From: Rheinheimera sp. UJ63
GTDB taxonomy: Bacteria; Pseudomonadota; Gammaproteobacteria; Enterobacterales; Alteromonadaceae
DNA: 64,000 bases
Reading direction: 5' to 3'
NCBI RefSeq assembly: GCF_021568285.1
Contig: NZ_JAKGTQ010000001.1
Coordinates: 186,001-250,000, forward strand
Shown piece after piece: positions 18,261-26,676 of the stretch; positions within the stretch are counted from its first letter, which is position 1, and every line of letters begins with the position of its first letter. The position numbers and the translations under genes were made by a program. Below the pieces are notes generated by a model that saw only the letters and a program-made list of their open reading frames with translations, did not search any database and was not told the DNA's origin.

Positions 18261-19610
18261 ATGGTAGAGAGCCAACATCTTGATATTGAAGAAATTGTCC
18301 GTGACAGTTTCGATGAAGACGAATTAAATCAGCTGCTGACTCGGTTAACCGAATTAGAACCGTCTGAGCTGGCGTTAGCGTTAGAGTCTATGCCGCTAGA
18401 GCAGCGGTTAAACTGTTGGCTCGGCTTAGCAGCAGAAGATCAAGTCAGTGCCTTGACCCATATGCGGGTCGATGCGCGTGAGAACATTTTCAAACAACTC
18501 GATGATCAACAACTGCGCACCCTCGTTGAGGAAATGGAAGTTGATGATTTACTTGAGTTATTGGAAGAATTGCCCCCTCGCCTTTACGATTATGCCTGCT
18601 CGCGCCTAGACGCCAGTCAACGCCGTTGGCTAGAGATCGCGTTAACCTATGATGAAGATCAGTGTGGTCGTTATGCCGATCATGACTTACTGATCTTAAA
18701 TAAAAACGCGCGTGTGCGTGATGCCATTCGGCTGTTTCAAAGTTTGCCTGAAGACGCTGAATACCAAGAAACCTTATTTGTGATTGACCGCACCGGCCGC
18801 TATGCCGGACAAGTCTCCGCCAGTCGCTTGCTGGGTCGCGGTAGCCATTTGCCGATTGAAAGCTTTATTGATGATGAAGCCCCGGTCGTTGATGGTCAGT
18901 TAGATTTAGACCAAGGCTCAGATATGGTCTCTCGCTCTGGGTATACCGCCCTAGCGGTCGTCTCTGCCGAGGGCAAATTACTGGGCCGCTTATCCATAGG
19001 TGAAGCATTAGAGAATGTGAGGCGCAGCCTAGAAAGCCAATTCATGCACACCGCCGGTTTAGATGAAGAAGAAGATTTATTCGCACCGGTCTTTATTAGT
19101 GCCAAACGCCGCGCGGTGTGGCTCGGCATTAATTTACTCACCGCATTTTTAGCCGCTTGGACTATCGGCTTATTTGAGGCGACATTACAAGAAGTGGTCG
19201 CCTTGGCCGTGCTGATGCCTATTGTCGCCAGTATGGGTGGCATTGCGGGCAGTCAAACGCTAACGCTGATGATCCGCGGTTTGGCGCTCGAACAAATTAC
19301 TGAACAAACCTATGTTGCGCTACTGCGCAAAGAGATTGGCGTTGCCGCGTTAAATGGCTTGCTTTGGTCAATCGTTATCGCGGTGATCACGTTCTTTTGG
19401 TTTGGTAGTTGGCTGATTGGCGGCATCATTGGTGTGGCGATTATTATCAATATTATTATTGCGGCTATTTGCGGTGTCTTTATTCCTCGCTGGTTAGATA
19501 AACTGGAAATTGATCCGGCCTTATCGGGTTCGGTTATTTTGACCACCGTGACCGATGTCGTCGGTTTTTTTGCATTCCTAGGGCTGGGTTCGCTATTTTT
19601 ACTGGCATAA
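18261..19610 (+). CDS. mgtE: MgtE family magnesium transporter
   Basis: This 449-aa Mg2+ channel of the inner membrane is normally gated by cytosolic Mg2+ binding. The N-terminal helical MgtE_N domain covers about 10-125, followed by two CBS domains (about 130-255) and a plug helix. Five transmembrane segments fill residues 280-449. The pore motif region is PIVASMGGIAGSQTLTL, a slight variant of the common PIVAGMGGNAGTQ, and acidic patches such as LDEEED are typical of the Mg2+ sensor. It starts 12 bases after corA with an AAGGAG ribosome site. Two dissimilar Mg2+ systems in one operon is a little unusual. The family is certain. Confidence 0.94.
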   Translation: MVESQHLDIEEIVRDSFDEDELNQLLTRLTELEPSELALALESMPLEQRLNCWLGLAAEDQVSALTHMRVDARENIFKQLDDQQLRTLVEEMEVDDLLELLEELPPRLYDYACSRLDASQRRWLEIALTYDEDQCGRYADHDLLILNKNARVRDAIRLFQSLPEDAEYQETLFVIDRTGRYAGQVSASRLLGRGSHLPIESFIDDEAPVVDGQLDLDQGSDMVSRSGYTALAVVSAEGKLLGRLSIGEALENVRRSLESQFMHTAGLDEEEDLFAPVFISAKRRAVWLGINLLTAFLAAWTIGLFEATLQEVVALAVLMPIVASMGGIAGSQTLTLMIRGLALEQITEQTYVALLRKEIGVAALNGLLWSIVIAVITFFWFGSWLIGGIIGVAIIINIIIAAICGVFIPRWLDKLEIDPALSGSVILTTVTDVVGFFAFLGLGSLFLLA

Positions 19611-19625
19611 TAGCCTGCCGAATTC

Positions 19626-19647
19626 CTGACAATCGACCGATTGTCAG
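19626..19647. repeat. 22-bp near-perfect palindrome between mgtE and rimK
   Basis: CTGACAATCG (19626-19635) and CGATTGTCAG (19638-19647) are exact complements separated by two bases, 16 bases after the mgtE stop. No T-run follows. It may be a compact transcript end or a protein-binding site for rimK expression. The dyad is certain; its role is not. Confidence 0.55.
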
Positions 19648-19698
19648 TCCCCTGGTGTTTAGTGTCTGCGCCAACCTGGCGAGCAGGCAGGAGCCTTT

Positions 19699-20616
19699 AT
19701 GAAAATAGCGATTTTGTCGCGTAACGCTGAGCTGTATTCCACCAAACGATTGGTAGAAGCCGCTACTCACGCTGGCCATGAGGTCAGAGTGCTCGACCCG
19801 TTAATGTGTTATATGAACATTAACCGCAGTAATTCCTCGATTCACTACAAAGGTGATGTGCTCGAGCGCTTTGACGCGGTGATCCCGCGCATTGGTGCTT
19901 CAATTACCTTTTATGGCACCGCAGTACTGCGCCAATTTGAGATGATGGGCGTGTACTCGCTAAATGAATCAGTCGCCATTGGCCGCGCTCGCGATAAATT
20001 ACGCTCATTACAATTATTAGCACGCCAAGGTATTGGTTTACCGATCACGGGCTTTGCGGATAAGCCCGGTGATATTCCCGATTTAATTGACATGGTCGGC
20101 GGTGCGCCGCTGGTCATTAAACTGTTAGAAGGTACCCAAGGTATTGGCGTGGTGTTAGCCGAAACCCGCACCGCGGCAGAAAGCGTGATTGATGCCTTTA
20201 TGGGCTTAAACGCGCATATCTTGGTACAAGAATATATTCGCGAAGCGAACGGTGCTGATATTCGCTGTTTCGTGGTGGGCGATAAAATCGTGGCCTCGAT
20301 GAAACGGCAAGCTAAAGCCGGCGAGTTTCGTTCAAACTTACATCGCGGCGGCAGTGCCACTAAGATCACCCTTACGCCAGAAGAGCGTAAAACCGCCTTA
20401 GCGGCAGCGCAAACCATGGGCTTAGATGTAGCGGGTGTCGACTTACTGCGCTCTAATCATGGCCCGGTGGTCATGGAAGTCAATAGCTCACCGGGGTTAG
20501 AAGGCATCGAAACCACCACCGAAAAAGATGTGGCCGGCATGATCATTCGCTATCTAGAAAAAAAGGTTGCGAGCCATCAAAGCAAAAAAACCCCTAAAAC
20601 TAAAGGCACCGGCTAA
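19699..20616 (+). CDS. rimK: Ribosomal protein S6 modification ligase RimK
   Basis: This 305-aa ATP-grasp ligase adds glutamate residues to the C-terminus of ribosomal protein S6 using ATP. The N-terminal segment [18 protein letters not shown], the [10 protein letters not shown] stretch and the ATP-grasp core ([39 protein letters not shown]) match E. coli RimK closely. The metal site [14 protein letters not shown] is intact. A GGAG ribosome site precedes the ATG. Its stop overlaps the next start as TAATG, so translation of rimK and the aspartoacylase-like gene is coupled. Confidence 0.94.
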   Translation: MKIAILSRNAELYSTKRLVEAATHAGHEVRVLDPLMCYMNINRSNSSIHYKGDVLERFDAVIPRIGASITFYGTAVLRQFEMMGVYSLNESVAIGRARDKLRSLQLLARQGIGLPITGFADKPGDIPDLIDMVGGAPLVIKLLEGTQGIGVVLAETRTAAESVIDAFMGLNAHILVQEYIREANGADIRCFVVGDKIVASMKRQAKAGEFRSNLHRGGSATKITLTPEERKTALAAAQTMGLDVAGVDLLRSNHGPVVMEVNSSPGLEGIETTTEKDVAGMIIRYLEKKVASHQSKKTPKTKGTG

Positions 20617-21668
20617 TGAGTACAACTCGTCCCCCTTTTATGCTGGCCAATACCTATATCGCTGCAGGGGAACGCGCGGTAGTGGATATTCCCTTTGGTA
20701 AGCTTTATACCCACACAGAGCTGAATATCGGCGCACATGTGGTGCATGGCCGCCAAGAAGGGCCAGTGTTGTTAATCACGGCGGCCCTGCATGGTGATGA
20801 AATAAACGGGGTCGAGATCTGTCGACGTTTGCTTAAACTGCCAAGGTTAAGTCGGCTCAAAGGCACCTTAATCGTCGTGCCTATCGTCAACACCTATGGC
20901 TTTGTGCAGCAATCACGTTACCTGCCCGATCGGCGCGATCTTAATCGCAGTTTCCCCGGCAGCGAAAAAGGCTCGCTGGGTAGCCGCATGGCATTCCAAT
21001 TTACCAATCAAGTGTTGTCAAAGTGCAGCCATGCCATCGATTTGCACACGGGGGCCATCCATCGGGCAAACCTGCCACAAGTTCGCGCCAGCGCCAAAGA
21101 TAAAATGGCGCTGCGCATGGCAGAGAGCTTTAACGCACCGATTATCGTCAAAGCCGCTACACGTGATGGCACCATGCGCGGCACGGCCAATAATATGGGC
21201 ATTCCCATTTTGTTATATGAAGCAGGTGAAGCACTGCGCTTCGACGAGCAATCGATTAAAATCGGCGTGCGTGGCATTGTTAACGTGATGCAAGATCTCG
21301 GTATGCTGAGTCGCTTAAAACGCGGCAAAAAAACAGACTCACTGTTTACTAAAAAAAGTAGCTGGGTGAGAGCTGAGCACGATGGTATCGCCCGCTATTA
21401 TGTCAGCCTGGGGCAAACGGTACAGCAAGGTGATTTACTGGCTCATATTTACTCACCCTACTCTGATTTTGAAGTGGCTATTCACGCCACCTTAGCGGGA
21501 GTGGTGATTGGCCGCAATAACTTACCGCTAGTCAATGAAGGTGAGGCGTTGTTTCATATCGCCGAAGTCAGCTCATTGGAAGAAGCGGAAAAGACGCTGG
21601 ATGCGATCAGTGATGAAGTCGATAACTCGATGCCGGTATCGCTGCAAGATGAGTATGGTGTGGTATAA
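20616..21668 (+). CDS. Succinylglutamate desuccinylase/aspartoacylase family zinc hydrolase
   Basis: This 350-aa protein belongs to the AstE/AspA branch of the M14-like zinc hydrolases, which cleave amide bonds at acidic amino acids. The zinc ligands appear as His59-x-x-Glu62 (LHGDE) and His144 (DLHTG), and the likely catalytic glutamate is Glu202 in YEAGEAL. Other family marks are NLNRSFPG-like RRDLNRSFPGS and PQVRA. The C-terminal 90 residues form a small beta-rich domain with biotinyl-like character. It is not AstE of the arginine succinyltransferase pathway in context, since no ast gene is nearby. The overlap with rimK suggests a substrate linked to the glutamate tail added by RimK, but that is inference. 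Confidence 0.85.
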   Translation: MSTTRPPFMLANTYIAAGERAVVDIPFGKLYTHTELNIGAHVVHGRQEGPVLLITAALHGDEINGVEICRRLLKLPRLSRLKGTLIVVPIVNTYGFVQQSRYLPDRRDLNRSFPGSEKGSLGSRMAFQFTNQVLSKCSHAIDLHTGAIHRANLPQVRASAKDKMALRMAESFNAPIIVKAATRDGTMRGTANNMGIPILLYEAGEALRFDEQSIKIGVRGIVNVMQDLGMLSRLKRGKKTDSLFTKKSSWVRAEHDGIARYYVSLGQTVQQGDLLAHIYSPYSDFEVAIHATLAGVVIGRNNLPLVNEGEALFHIAEVSSLEEAEKTLDAISDEVDNSMPVSLQDEYGVV

Positions 21669-21716
21669 GCGCCGTTACAGCGCCTGAGGTAAATAGTCCG
21701 TCTAAGTCGCCCACGG

Positions 21717-22475
21717 CTATTCGGGCTTTTCAACCACCACGTCAAACTGCGCAAGGCTGGCAATACGCTTTTGCAGTTTTGATTCAATATGGTCAAGCTC
21801 GCGCATGCGTTGGCAAAACAGGGCTGATTTCGCTTCAAGCTCTACCATTTTTTCGTCCATACCCAAGGTGATCTTTTCCATCAATTGATTCACAGACTGC
21901 CAATCTTGAGTTTCGGCTCGCTCAAAGTTGTTATCTGATTGACGTAACGCATCGCGCAATGCGCCCCACACAGCACCGACAGTGCGCCGCGCTAAGCTGG
22001 TTAACTGCGGTTTGAGTTCACGATTAAGAAAGTTGTCTAACTCGTTCAAGCTTTGCGGCGCCAGATAAAAGTGGTCGCCACTGCGCACAAAACGCGATAA
22101 AAATTGAAAGGTTGTTTCACGGATCAGCGCGCGCCACTCGTCTTGCTGCGATTGACTACCCACGCCAGCTAACATGGCTTCGATACTGGATAACCCCACT
22201 TCAACACCATCGACGGCTAAGCTAACAATCTCAGGCACGAACTTACGTAAACCTTCGGCATATTGCTGCAGTAAGCGCTGTTCTTCTTCACTGAGTGTTT
22301 GCAACTCACCGCGCACAAACAATTGCTGATCATGATTGATTTGCACGTGCGTACGATTATTTTGCATCATACGAATATGCTCAGGCGAGATTAATACGCC
22401 ATAACGAAATGCCATATTACAATTGGCTGCAGCCGGAAAACAAAATAATAACAGTAAAACGAGAAGTAAAGGCAC
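21717..22475 (-). CDS. DUF2884 family (YggN-like) exported protein
   Basis: This 252-aa protein has a short hydrophobic signal peptide (PLLLVLLLLFCFPAAANC) and a mostly helical mature part rich in Gln, Glu and Leu. The order and content resemble DUF2884, the family of E. coli YggN, whose function is unknown. The start is a GTG at 22475; no other ATG, GTG or TTG lies between it and the in-frame stop upstream. The signal peptide lacks the usual positive residues at its N-terminus, which is odd and leaves the start slightly uncertain. It is convergent with the aspartoacylase-like gene and lies downstream of the fapA-like gene on the same strand. Confidence 0.75.
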   Translation of the reverse strand: MPLLLVLLLLFCFPAAANCNMAFRYGVLISPEHIRMMQNNRTHVQINHDQQLFVRGELQTLSEEEQRLLQQYAEGLRKFVPEIVSLAVDGVEVGLSSIEAMLAGVGSQSQQDEWRALIRETTFQFLSRFVRSGDHFYLAPQSLNELDNFLNRELKPQLTSLARRTVGAVWGALRDALRQSDNNFERAETQDWQSVNQLMEKITLGMDEKMVELEAKSALFCQRMRELDHIESKLQKRIASLAQFDVVVEKPE

Positions 22476-22580
22476 CGCACAAACTCAGTTATTGAATACC
22501 GATATAGCATAGGAAAAAAGCAGACATTTTACACGACCTATTAACGCAAAGTAGCTCCAGCTGGTCGCATTGCGGCTATG

Positions 22581-24230
22581 TTACAAGGGTTCAATCAGCG
22601 GACGCCCCTCACTGATCTTAATTCGAGAAGGGCTATGCTCACGTCGCGTACGCACACTCTGTGGTCCAAACTGCACTTCAACGGCAGAAAACAACTGCTG
22701 TGTAACCTTAATTTCTAAGGTTTGCAAAATTTGTTGGCGCTGCTCTTCAAGAGCTTTTAGCTCAGTGATCAAGGCTTTAACCAACTCTCGTTGTTGCTGA
22801 AAGTCCAGTTCAAACATTTGTAATTGCGGATCACCTTTACCCGCGGACGCTTTACGTAGTTGCTCAATTTGTGCTTTGCACTCTTCAAGCTCGTGTCGAC
22901 TCAGCACCAACTGCTCTCGAAGTAAGCGTTGTTGTTCCAGTAAAGGCGTAATTAAGCGGTTTAATTGAATTATCACCGGACTATTTGACGGCGAACCGAG
23001 CTGACCGCAACTAAGGCCGTTTGCCAGCAAATAATGACCACCGACAATTTTACCGTTAATTTTATCCTCACTACCCGCCAAAACCGTTTTGGCTTCGACC
23101 TTGCAGTGCATTAAGTATTTACTGGCAAAGAGTGATCCCTGACAATGTAATTCAGAGTATTGTGCTAACGCGCAATGAATATCGCCCTTGGCTTTAACAA
23201 CCGTCGTAAAATGTTGATCCCCTTCACTGACTTGATGGCCAATAATAGAGCCATCAATCACCACATCACCACCGGCTTCGATCAATTCCCCTTCAACGAC
23301 ACCTTTGATGTAAACATTGCCACCTGCCAGCACTTTCATACCGGCTGCGACGTTACCGGTGATCACCACTGAGCCTTTAAAAATGATATGACCTGAGCCT
23401 AAATCGACTTGAGAGGTATTAAAAACGTCATCTACGGTTGCACCATGCTCAATTGAGCGAGGTAACCCTTCTTGCTTCGCCAGCAATAGGTTTGGATCGT
23501 TGCTACTTAGCGCCACGCCACTGCCTAATTGCCATTCGATAATCTTACCAGGTTCAGCCGGCGTTTTTTCGCCGGTCACGGTATAGCCCGCCTCACCTAG
23601 CGTGGGGGGTAAGCGGCGCATCAAAGGATCGCCGGCAACGACAGAAGGGACACTGCCAAAATCACGCAAGTCCACTTTATGAATAGAATCGACCTGTGGT
23701 CGCTTACGTCTTACCACCATGTCAGGAATTAATGGATCAAAACGGGAATCCAAACCATCCTTAGCCAGTCGGCCAGTGGCAATTTCAGCCTGTAGCTGCG
23801 CACCAGGCTCTGCCTGACTGCTGGTTTGGATTAATTGTATTATCTGCTCTTTTTGAAAGCCAAAAACAATGCCAGCCTCTTGCGCCGCTTTCACCAATGC
23901 ATTGGCAGCCAATGGCGCGCCGCCATACGCCGCAGTAACGGTCGCCGTAGCTGACATCTTGTCTTCAGATAATTGAAAGGTTACTTCTGCTGGGCGTTTT
24001 TCAGCAATGGGATAAACCAGCTCTTCGCTATTTTCAAGCAAAGTCTGTTGTTGCACTTGTTTACACAAGGGGGCGTATTCGGCTAGCAAGGCGTCGATTT
24101 GTGCTTGCAGCACATAACAGCGGCCATAACCTGCGTCTATTAATGCTTTGCGGATCAGTTCAACACTGATAGCAGTAGCAGACACCGGCACCTTTATTAT
24201 TATTTTAAGTTTGTGCTCAGTAAAATGCAT
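22581..24230 (-). CDS. FapA/DUF342 family protein
   Basis: This 549-aa cytosolic protein matches the DUF342 or FapA family, named for a flagellar assembly role in some species. An N-terminal region (about 1-240) ends with PRSIEHGATVDDVFNTSQVDLGSG. A central right-handed beta-helix follows (about 250-400) with repeating hexapeptide-like turns such as GSVVITGNVAAGMKVLAGGN and GGDVVIDGSIIG. A C-terminal coiled coil (about 415-505) contains QQRLLREQLVLSRHELEEC. It lies alone on the minus strand, not in a flagellar operon. Another flagellar motor pair is at 39-40.7 kb. The function here is unproven. Confidence 0.85.
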   Translation of the reverse strand: MHFTEHKLKIIIKVPVSATAISVELIRKALIDAGYGRCYVLQAQIDALLAEYAPLCKQVQQQTLLENSEELVYPIAEKRPAEVTFQLSEDKMSATATVTAAYGGAPLAANALVKAAQEAGIVFGFQKEQIIQLIQTSSQAEPGAQLQAEIATGRLAKDGLDSRFDPLIPDMVVRRKRPQVDSIHKVDLRDFGSVPSVVAGDPLMRRLPPTLGEAGYTVTGEKTPAEPGKIIEWQLGSGVALSSNDPNLLLAKQEGLPRSIEHGATVDDVFNTSQVDLGSGHIIFKGSVVITGNVAAGMKVLAGGNVYIKGVVEGELIEAGGDVVIDGSIIGHQVSEGDQHFTTVVKAKGDIHCALAQYSELHCQGSLFASKYLMHCKVEAKTVLAGSEDKINGKIVGGHYLLANGLSCGQLGSPSNSPVIIQLNRLITPLLEQQRLLREQLVLSRHELEECKAQIEQLRKASAGKGDPQLQMFELDFQQQRELVKALITELKALEEQRQQILQTLEIKVTQQLFSAVEVQFGPQSVRTRREHSPSRIKISEGRPLIEPL

Positions 24231-24296
24231 AAGTAACCCGTTATCTCAGGTTAAAGATAAAGCAAAAGGAAACATGACACGATATAACAATAGCAT

Positions 24297-24320
24297 TAAC
24301 CCTGCGATAAAGCAGGGTTA
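24297..24320. repeat. 9-bp hairpin downstream of the orphan 111-aa gene
   Basis: TAACCCTGC (24297-24305) pairs exactly with GCAGGGTTA (24312-24320) around a six-base loop. It is 20 bases past the stop of the minus-strand gene at 24340 and before the start of the FapA-like gene. No strong T-run follows on the minus strand, so it is a likely but imperfect terminator. Confidence 0.5.
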
Positions 24321-24339
24321 TAGGGTGAAATACAGCGCT

Positions 24340-24675
24340 TTAGATATAATTATCCTGGTGTAAACGAATAAACATATCGTTGTCTTTTTTGGTGTAATCA
24401 ATTTTATATTCTTTGTTATTTAACGCTTGGATAAACAACAATGTTTTTGTTTCACCAAATACATCAATACTGGACACATCAACCAGCTCCATGTATTGCT
24501 CTTTAGCTTCTAAGCGACTGCTTGGCACTTCATCTTCAAACACCTTAACGCCATGCCGAGTGACGATCAGCGTTGGGTTAGTATCATCATTGATGATAAT
24601 CAAATCCAACTTCTTATTTTTATGAATAATGGTGTTACGGCCACTCACCAAAAATGCTTTGTCATAACTACTCAT
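24340..24675 (-). CDS. Unrecognised 111-aa protein
   Basis: I do not recognise this protein. It is 111 aa, cytosolic by appearance (no signal or membrane segment), and predicted mainly beta with Asp, Ile, Lys and Val rich stretches such as LDLIIINDDTNPTLIVTRHG and KTLLFIQALNNKEYKIDY. It looks like a small beta-barrel or PH-like or SH3-like fold, which is a guess from alternating hydrophobic residues. By eye it is more AT-rich than its neighbours. It has its own candidate promoter with a perfect -10 (24710-24715) and a GCAGGG ribosome site six bases before the ATG, so it is a real gene. Its role is open. Confidence 0.72.
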   Translation of the reverse strand: MSSYDKAFLVSGRNTIIHKNKKLDLIIINDDTNPTLIVTRHGVKVFEDEVPSSRLEAKEQYMELVDVSSIDVFGETKTLLFIQALNNKEYKIDYTKKDNDMFIRLHQDNYI

Positions 24676-24709
24676 TTCAACCCTGCCAGCTAACTAGTAT
24701 GGATGTATT

Positions 24710-24733
24710 ATTATACACCACGACACAAGTGTC
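24710..24733 (-). promoter_or_regulatory. Candidate promoter with overlapping palindrome for the 111-aa gene
   Basis: On the minus strand TATAAT occurs exactly at 24715-24710, about 35 bases before the ATG at 24675. No good -35 is present at the expected distance. Instead a 12-bp dyad GACAC-TT-GTGTC occupies 24722-24733, just upstream of the -10, where a regulator could bind. The dyad overlaps the stop codon of the DUF2982 gene. Confidence 0.45.
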
Positions 24734-25398
24734 TAGTTATCATCGGGATGCAGTTGTTGCAGTCGTAACCGATTAATATCCTGACACCATTTGCGCACAG
24801 TAGCAGGTTCTGCATTAACTGGCACTAACAATTCAAAGCCACAAGCCGCCGTAATACGCTGCATGCGTTGGGCAAAAATCGCTTTGACACCATCATACTG
24901 CTGCTTAGCAGTGCTAAAATGATCTTTTTCACGCAGTAACTCTGTTGCGCACTGGCCGATACTGCAGCTTTGCTTGATGGCTTCTAAAAAAATAGGCCGT
25001 TGCTCAGTCATAATTTTCACGGCTAAACGTAACGGCAATTTTGCTAACACCGCATCATAATCCGTCACTTTAAAACCAATAAATGCCAGATCTTCGCCGC
25101 CAATGCTTGGCACGGCACTGTAACTAAAGGCTTGCCATGGCAATAGCCAGCTGCCGGCACGATGATGATAATGCACGCCCAGTTCATCACAATCGATACT
25201 GTATTTGGGCTCTGCTAATTTTGCCCAACCAATAAAAATCCCCATAAAACTGGCTATATAAGCCACCGCTAGCAACCAATTAAATTGTTCGGCCAATAAT
25301 AAGGTATAGATAAAAAGCACAAACAATGTGCCGACACTCAGCAGCAACAGTTTGGCTCCGCCACTGCTGGCTGAACCCGCTAGCGCTAATTTGCTCAT
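24733..25398 (-). CDS. DUF2982 family membrane protein
   Basis: This 221-aa protein matches DUF2982, a family found mainly in Alteromonadales and Vibrionales with no known function. Two transmembrane helices lie near the N-terminus (about 17-37 and 42-60). A cytosolic domain follows with the family stretches YSIDCDELGVHYHHRAGSW and LPWQAFSYSAVPSIGGEDLAFIG. The start ATG at 25398 has a GGGGAGAG-type ribosome site. It diverges from the RND pump genes; the 220-base gap carries an inverted repeat at 25534-25561. The family call is fairly sure, the function is not. Confidence 0.82.
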   Translation of the reverse strand: MSKLALAGSASSGGAKLLLLSVGTLFVLFIYTLLLAEQFNWLLAVAYIASFMGIFIGWAKLAEPKYSIDCDELGVHYHHRAGSWLLPWQAFSYSAVPSIGGEDLAFIGFKVTDYDAVLAKLPLRLAVKIMTEQRPIFLEAIKQSCSIGQCATELLREKDHFSTAKQQYDGVKAIFAQRMQRITAACGFELLVPVNAEPATVRKWCQDINRLRLQQLHPDDN

Positions 25399-25533
25399 TA
25401 TGCTCTCCCCTTTCCCGCATTCTCTGCTTTATAGTCTGCCAGTGTTTGTTTGGTTTAAGCCAGCTAAAACTATATTTCAGCCACAATAACGGTTCAGATT
25501 TGCCGAAAAATCGTTCTGATACGACCAAGTGTA

Positions 25534-25561
25534 GTCAGATTGCGATAATAGGGAATCTGAC
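25534..25561. promoter_or_regulatory. Inverted repeat upstream of the RND efflux genes (candidate operator)
   Basis: GTCAGATT (25534-25541) and its complement AATCTGAC (25554-25561) are separated by 12 bases, so the half-site centres are 20 bp apart, about two helical turns. The site lies 58 bases before the TTG start of the pump gene, in the divergent gap. A dimeric repressor or activator site is plausible; no regulator gene is adjacent. Confidence 0.4.
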
Positions 25562-25618
25562 AGGTCGATAATTCCATACAATAGCCAAGATGATTTTTCT
25601 TAACGTTCCGGAGTTCCC

Positions 25619-26674
25619 TTGGCGCAATTACATTCACGATTAATATGGTTCATTTTGTTAGCATTACTGTGTTTTGTTGGCTTTTTGTTCTGGCAATCCG
25701 GACAAGTTCAAGACGGCGGACGTGGACCTGGCGGCGCGGTTTCGGTTAAAACGGCCCAAGTTGAAAGACATGAAATGAGTCGCGAAGTCGGCGCCATAGG
25801 CACCGGCATTGCCAATAACTCCATTCAACTCATTGCACCGAGTAGCGAATTCTTAATTGAACTGAACGTCAGTGAAGGTAAAAAAGTCAATAAAGGCGAA
25901 ATCATTGCCAAACTCAGTGACATTCAGCAAAAAGCCCGTGTGGCCGAGTTAAAAGCCGTGTTGGTAGAACAATCTCGGCAGTTGGATCGTTTGAAGAACT
26001 TAGCCAAAACCCAAGCCACCGCCCAATCGATGCTGGATGAACAACAAAGCCGCGTAAACAGCACGCAAGCGCAACTGGACATCGCCAGCAAGCAGCTGAA
26101 CGATATGACCATCCGTGCGCCTTTCAGCGGTTTTTTAGGTTTACGCCAAGTTAGCCAAGGGGCTTACATCAATGCTGGCACTGTGATTACTAGCCTCGAT
26201 GATATGCAAACGCTACGCGTGCAATTCAGTGTCGCAGAACGCTATCTCTCAGAAGTGGCCTTAGGTATGCCCTTAACCGTTACCAACGTAGCTTATCAGG
26301 ACGAAACCTTCAGCGGCAAAGTCTCGGCCATTGATACGCGTTTAGATCCGGTCACGCGCTCGGTAACCGTGCATGGTGAAATTGACAACGCAAGCTTAAA
26401 ACTGCGCCCAGGGATGTTACTGTCTGTGCGCTTACAACTGGAAAACCGTGAAGTGTTACGTATTTCTGAAAAAGCCTTAGTACCCCAGCAAAACCGTCAA
26501 TATGTGTATGTGGTCGATGCGGATAACAAAGTGATGCAAAAAGAAATCGAAATTGGCCAGCGCATTCCAAGTTGGGTAGAGATCTTGTCTGGGTTACGAG
26601 AAGGCGATGAAGTGATTGTTGAAGGCGTACAAAAGGTTCGCAACGGCATTACCATCAATAAAGTTGGAGGTTAA
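25619..26674 (+). CDS. RND efflux periplasmic adaptor subunit (membrane fusion protein)
   Basis: This 351-aa periplasmic adaptor links the inner-membrane pump to an outer-membrane channel. An N-terminal anchor helix (about 7-25) is followed by the lipoyl half-motifs (LIAPSSEFLIELNVSEGKKV and DMTIRAPFSGFLGLRQVSQG), a coiled-coil hairpin (about 100-155) with KARVAELKAVLVEQSRQLDR, and beta-barrel and membrane-proximal domains. The start is a TTG at 25619 with a well-placed GGAG; no in-frame ATG is available before the anchor helix. The pump permease follows two bases after its stop. No TolC-like gene is present, so a channel encoded elsewhere would be shared. Confidence 0.93.
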   Translation: MAQLHSRLIWFILLALLCFVGFLFWQSGQVQDGGRGPGGAVSVKTAQVERHEMSREVGAIGTGIANNSIQLIAPSSEFLIELNVSEGKKVNKGEIIAKLSDIQQKARVAELKAVLVEQSRQLDRLKNLAKTQATAQSMLDEQQSRVNSTQAQLDIASKQLNDMTIRAPFSGFLGLRQVSQGAYINAGTVITSLDDMQTLRVQFSVAERYLSEVALGMPLTVTNVAYQDETFSGKVSAIDTRLDPVTRSVTVHGEIDNASLKLRPGMLLSVRLQLENREVLRISEKALVPQQNRQYVYVVDADNKVMQKEIEIGQRIPSWVEILSGLREGDEVIVEGVQKVRNGITINKVGG

Positions 26675-26676
26675 GG

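Noticed and set aside
20616-21668. Assignment of the gene after rimK as astE of arginine catabolism
   Set aside because: No astA, astB, astC or astD is nearby, and the protein overlaps rimK instead.
21717-24230. Idea that the FapA-like and DUF2884 genes form a flagellar operon
   Set aside because: No other flagellar gene is adjacent, and the two are separated by 105 bases with different apparent locations in the cell.
24340-24675. Idea that the 111-aa gene and its neighbours form a defence or mobile island
   Set aside because: It is one small gene between conserved genes (FapA-like and DUF2982), with no recombinase or nuclease nearby. The lower GC alone is not enough.
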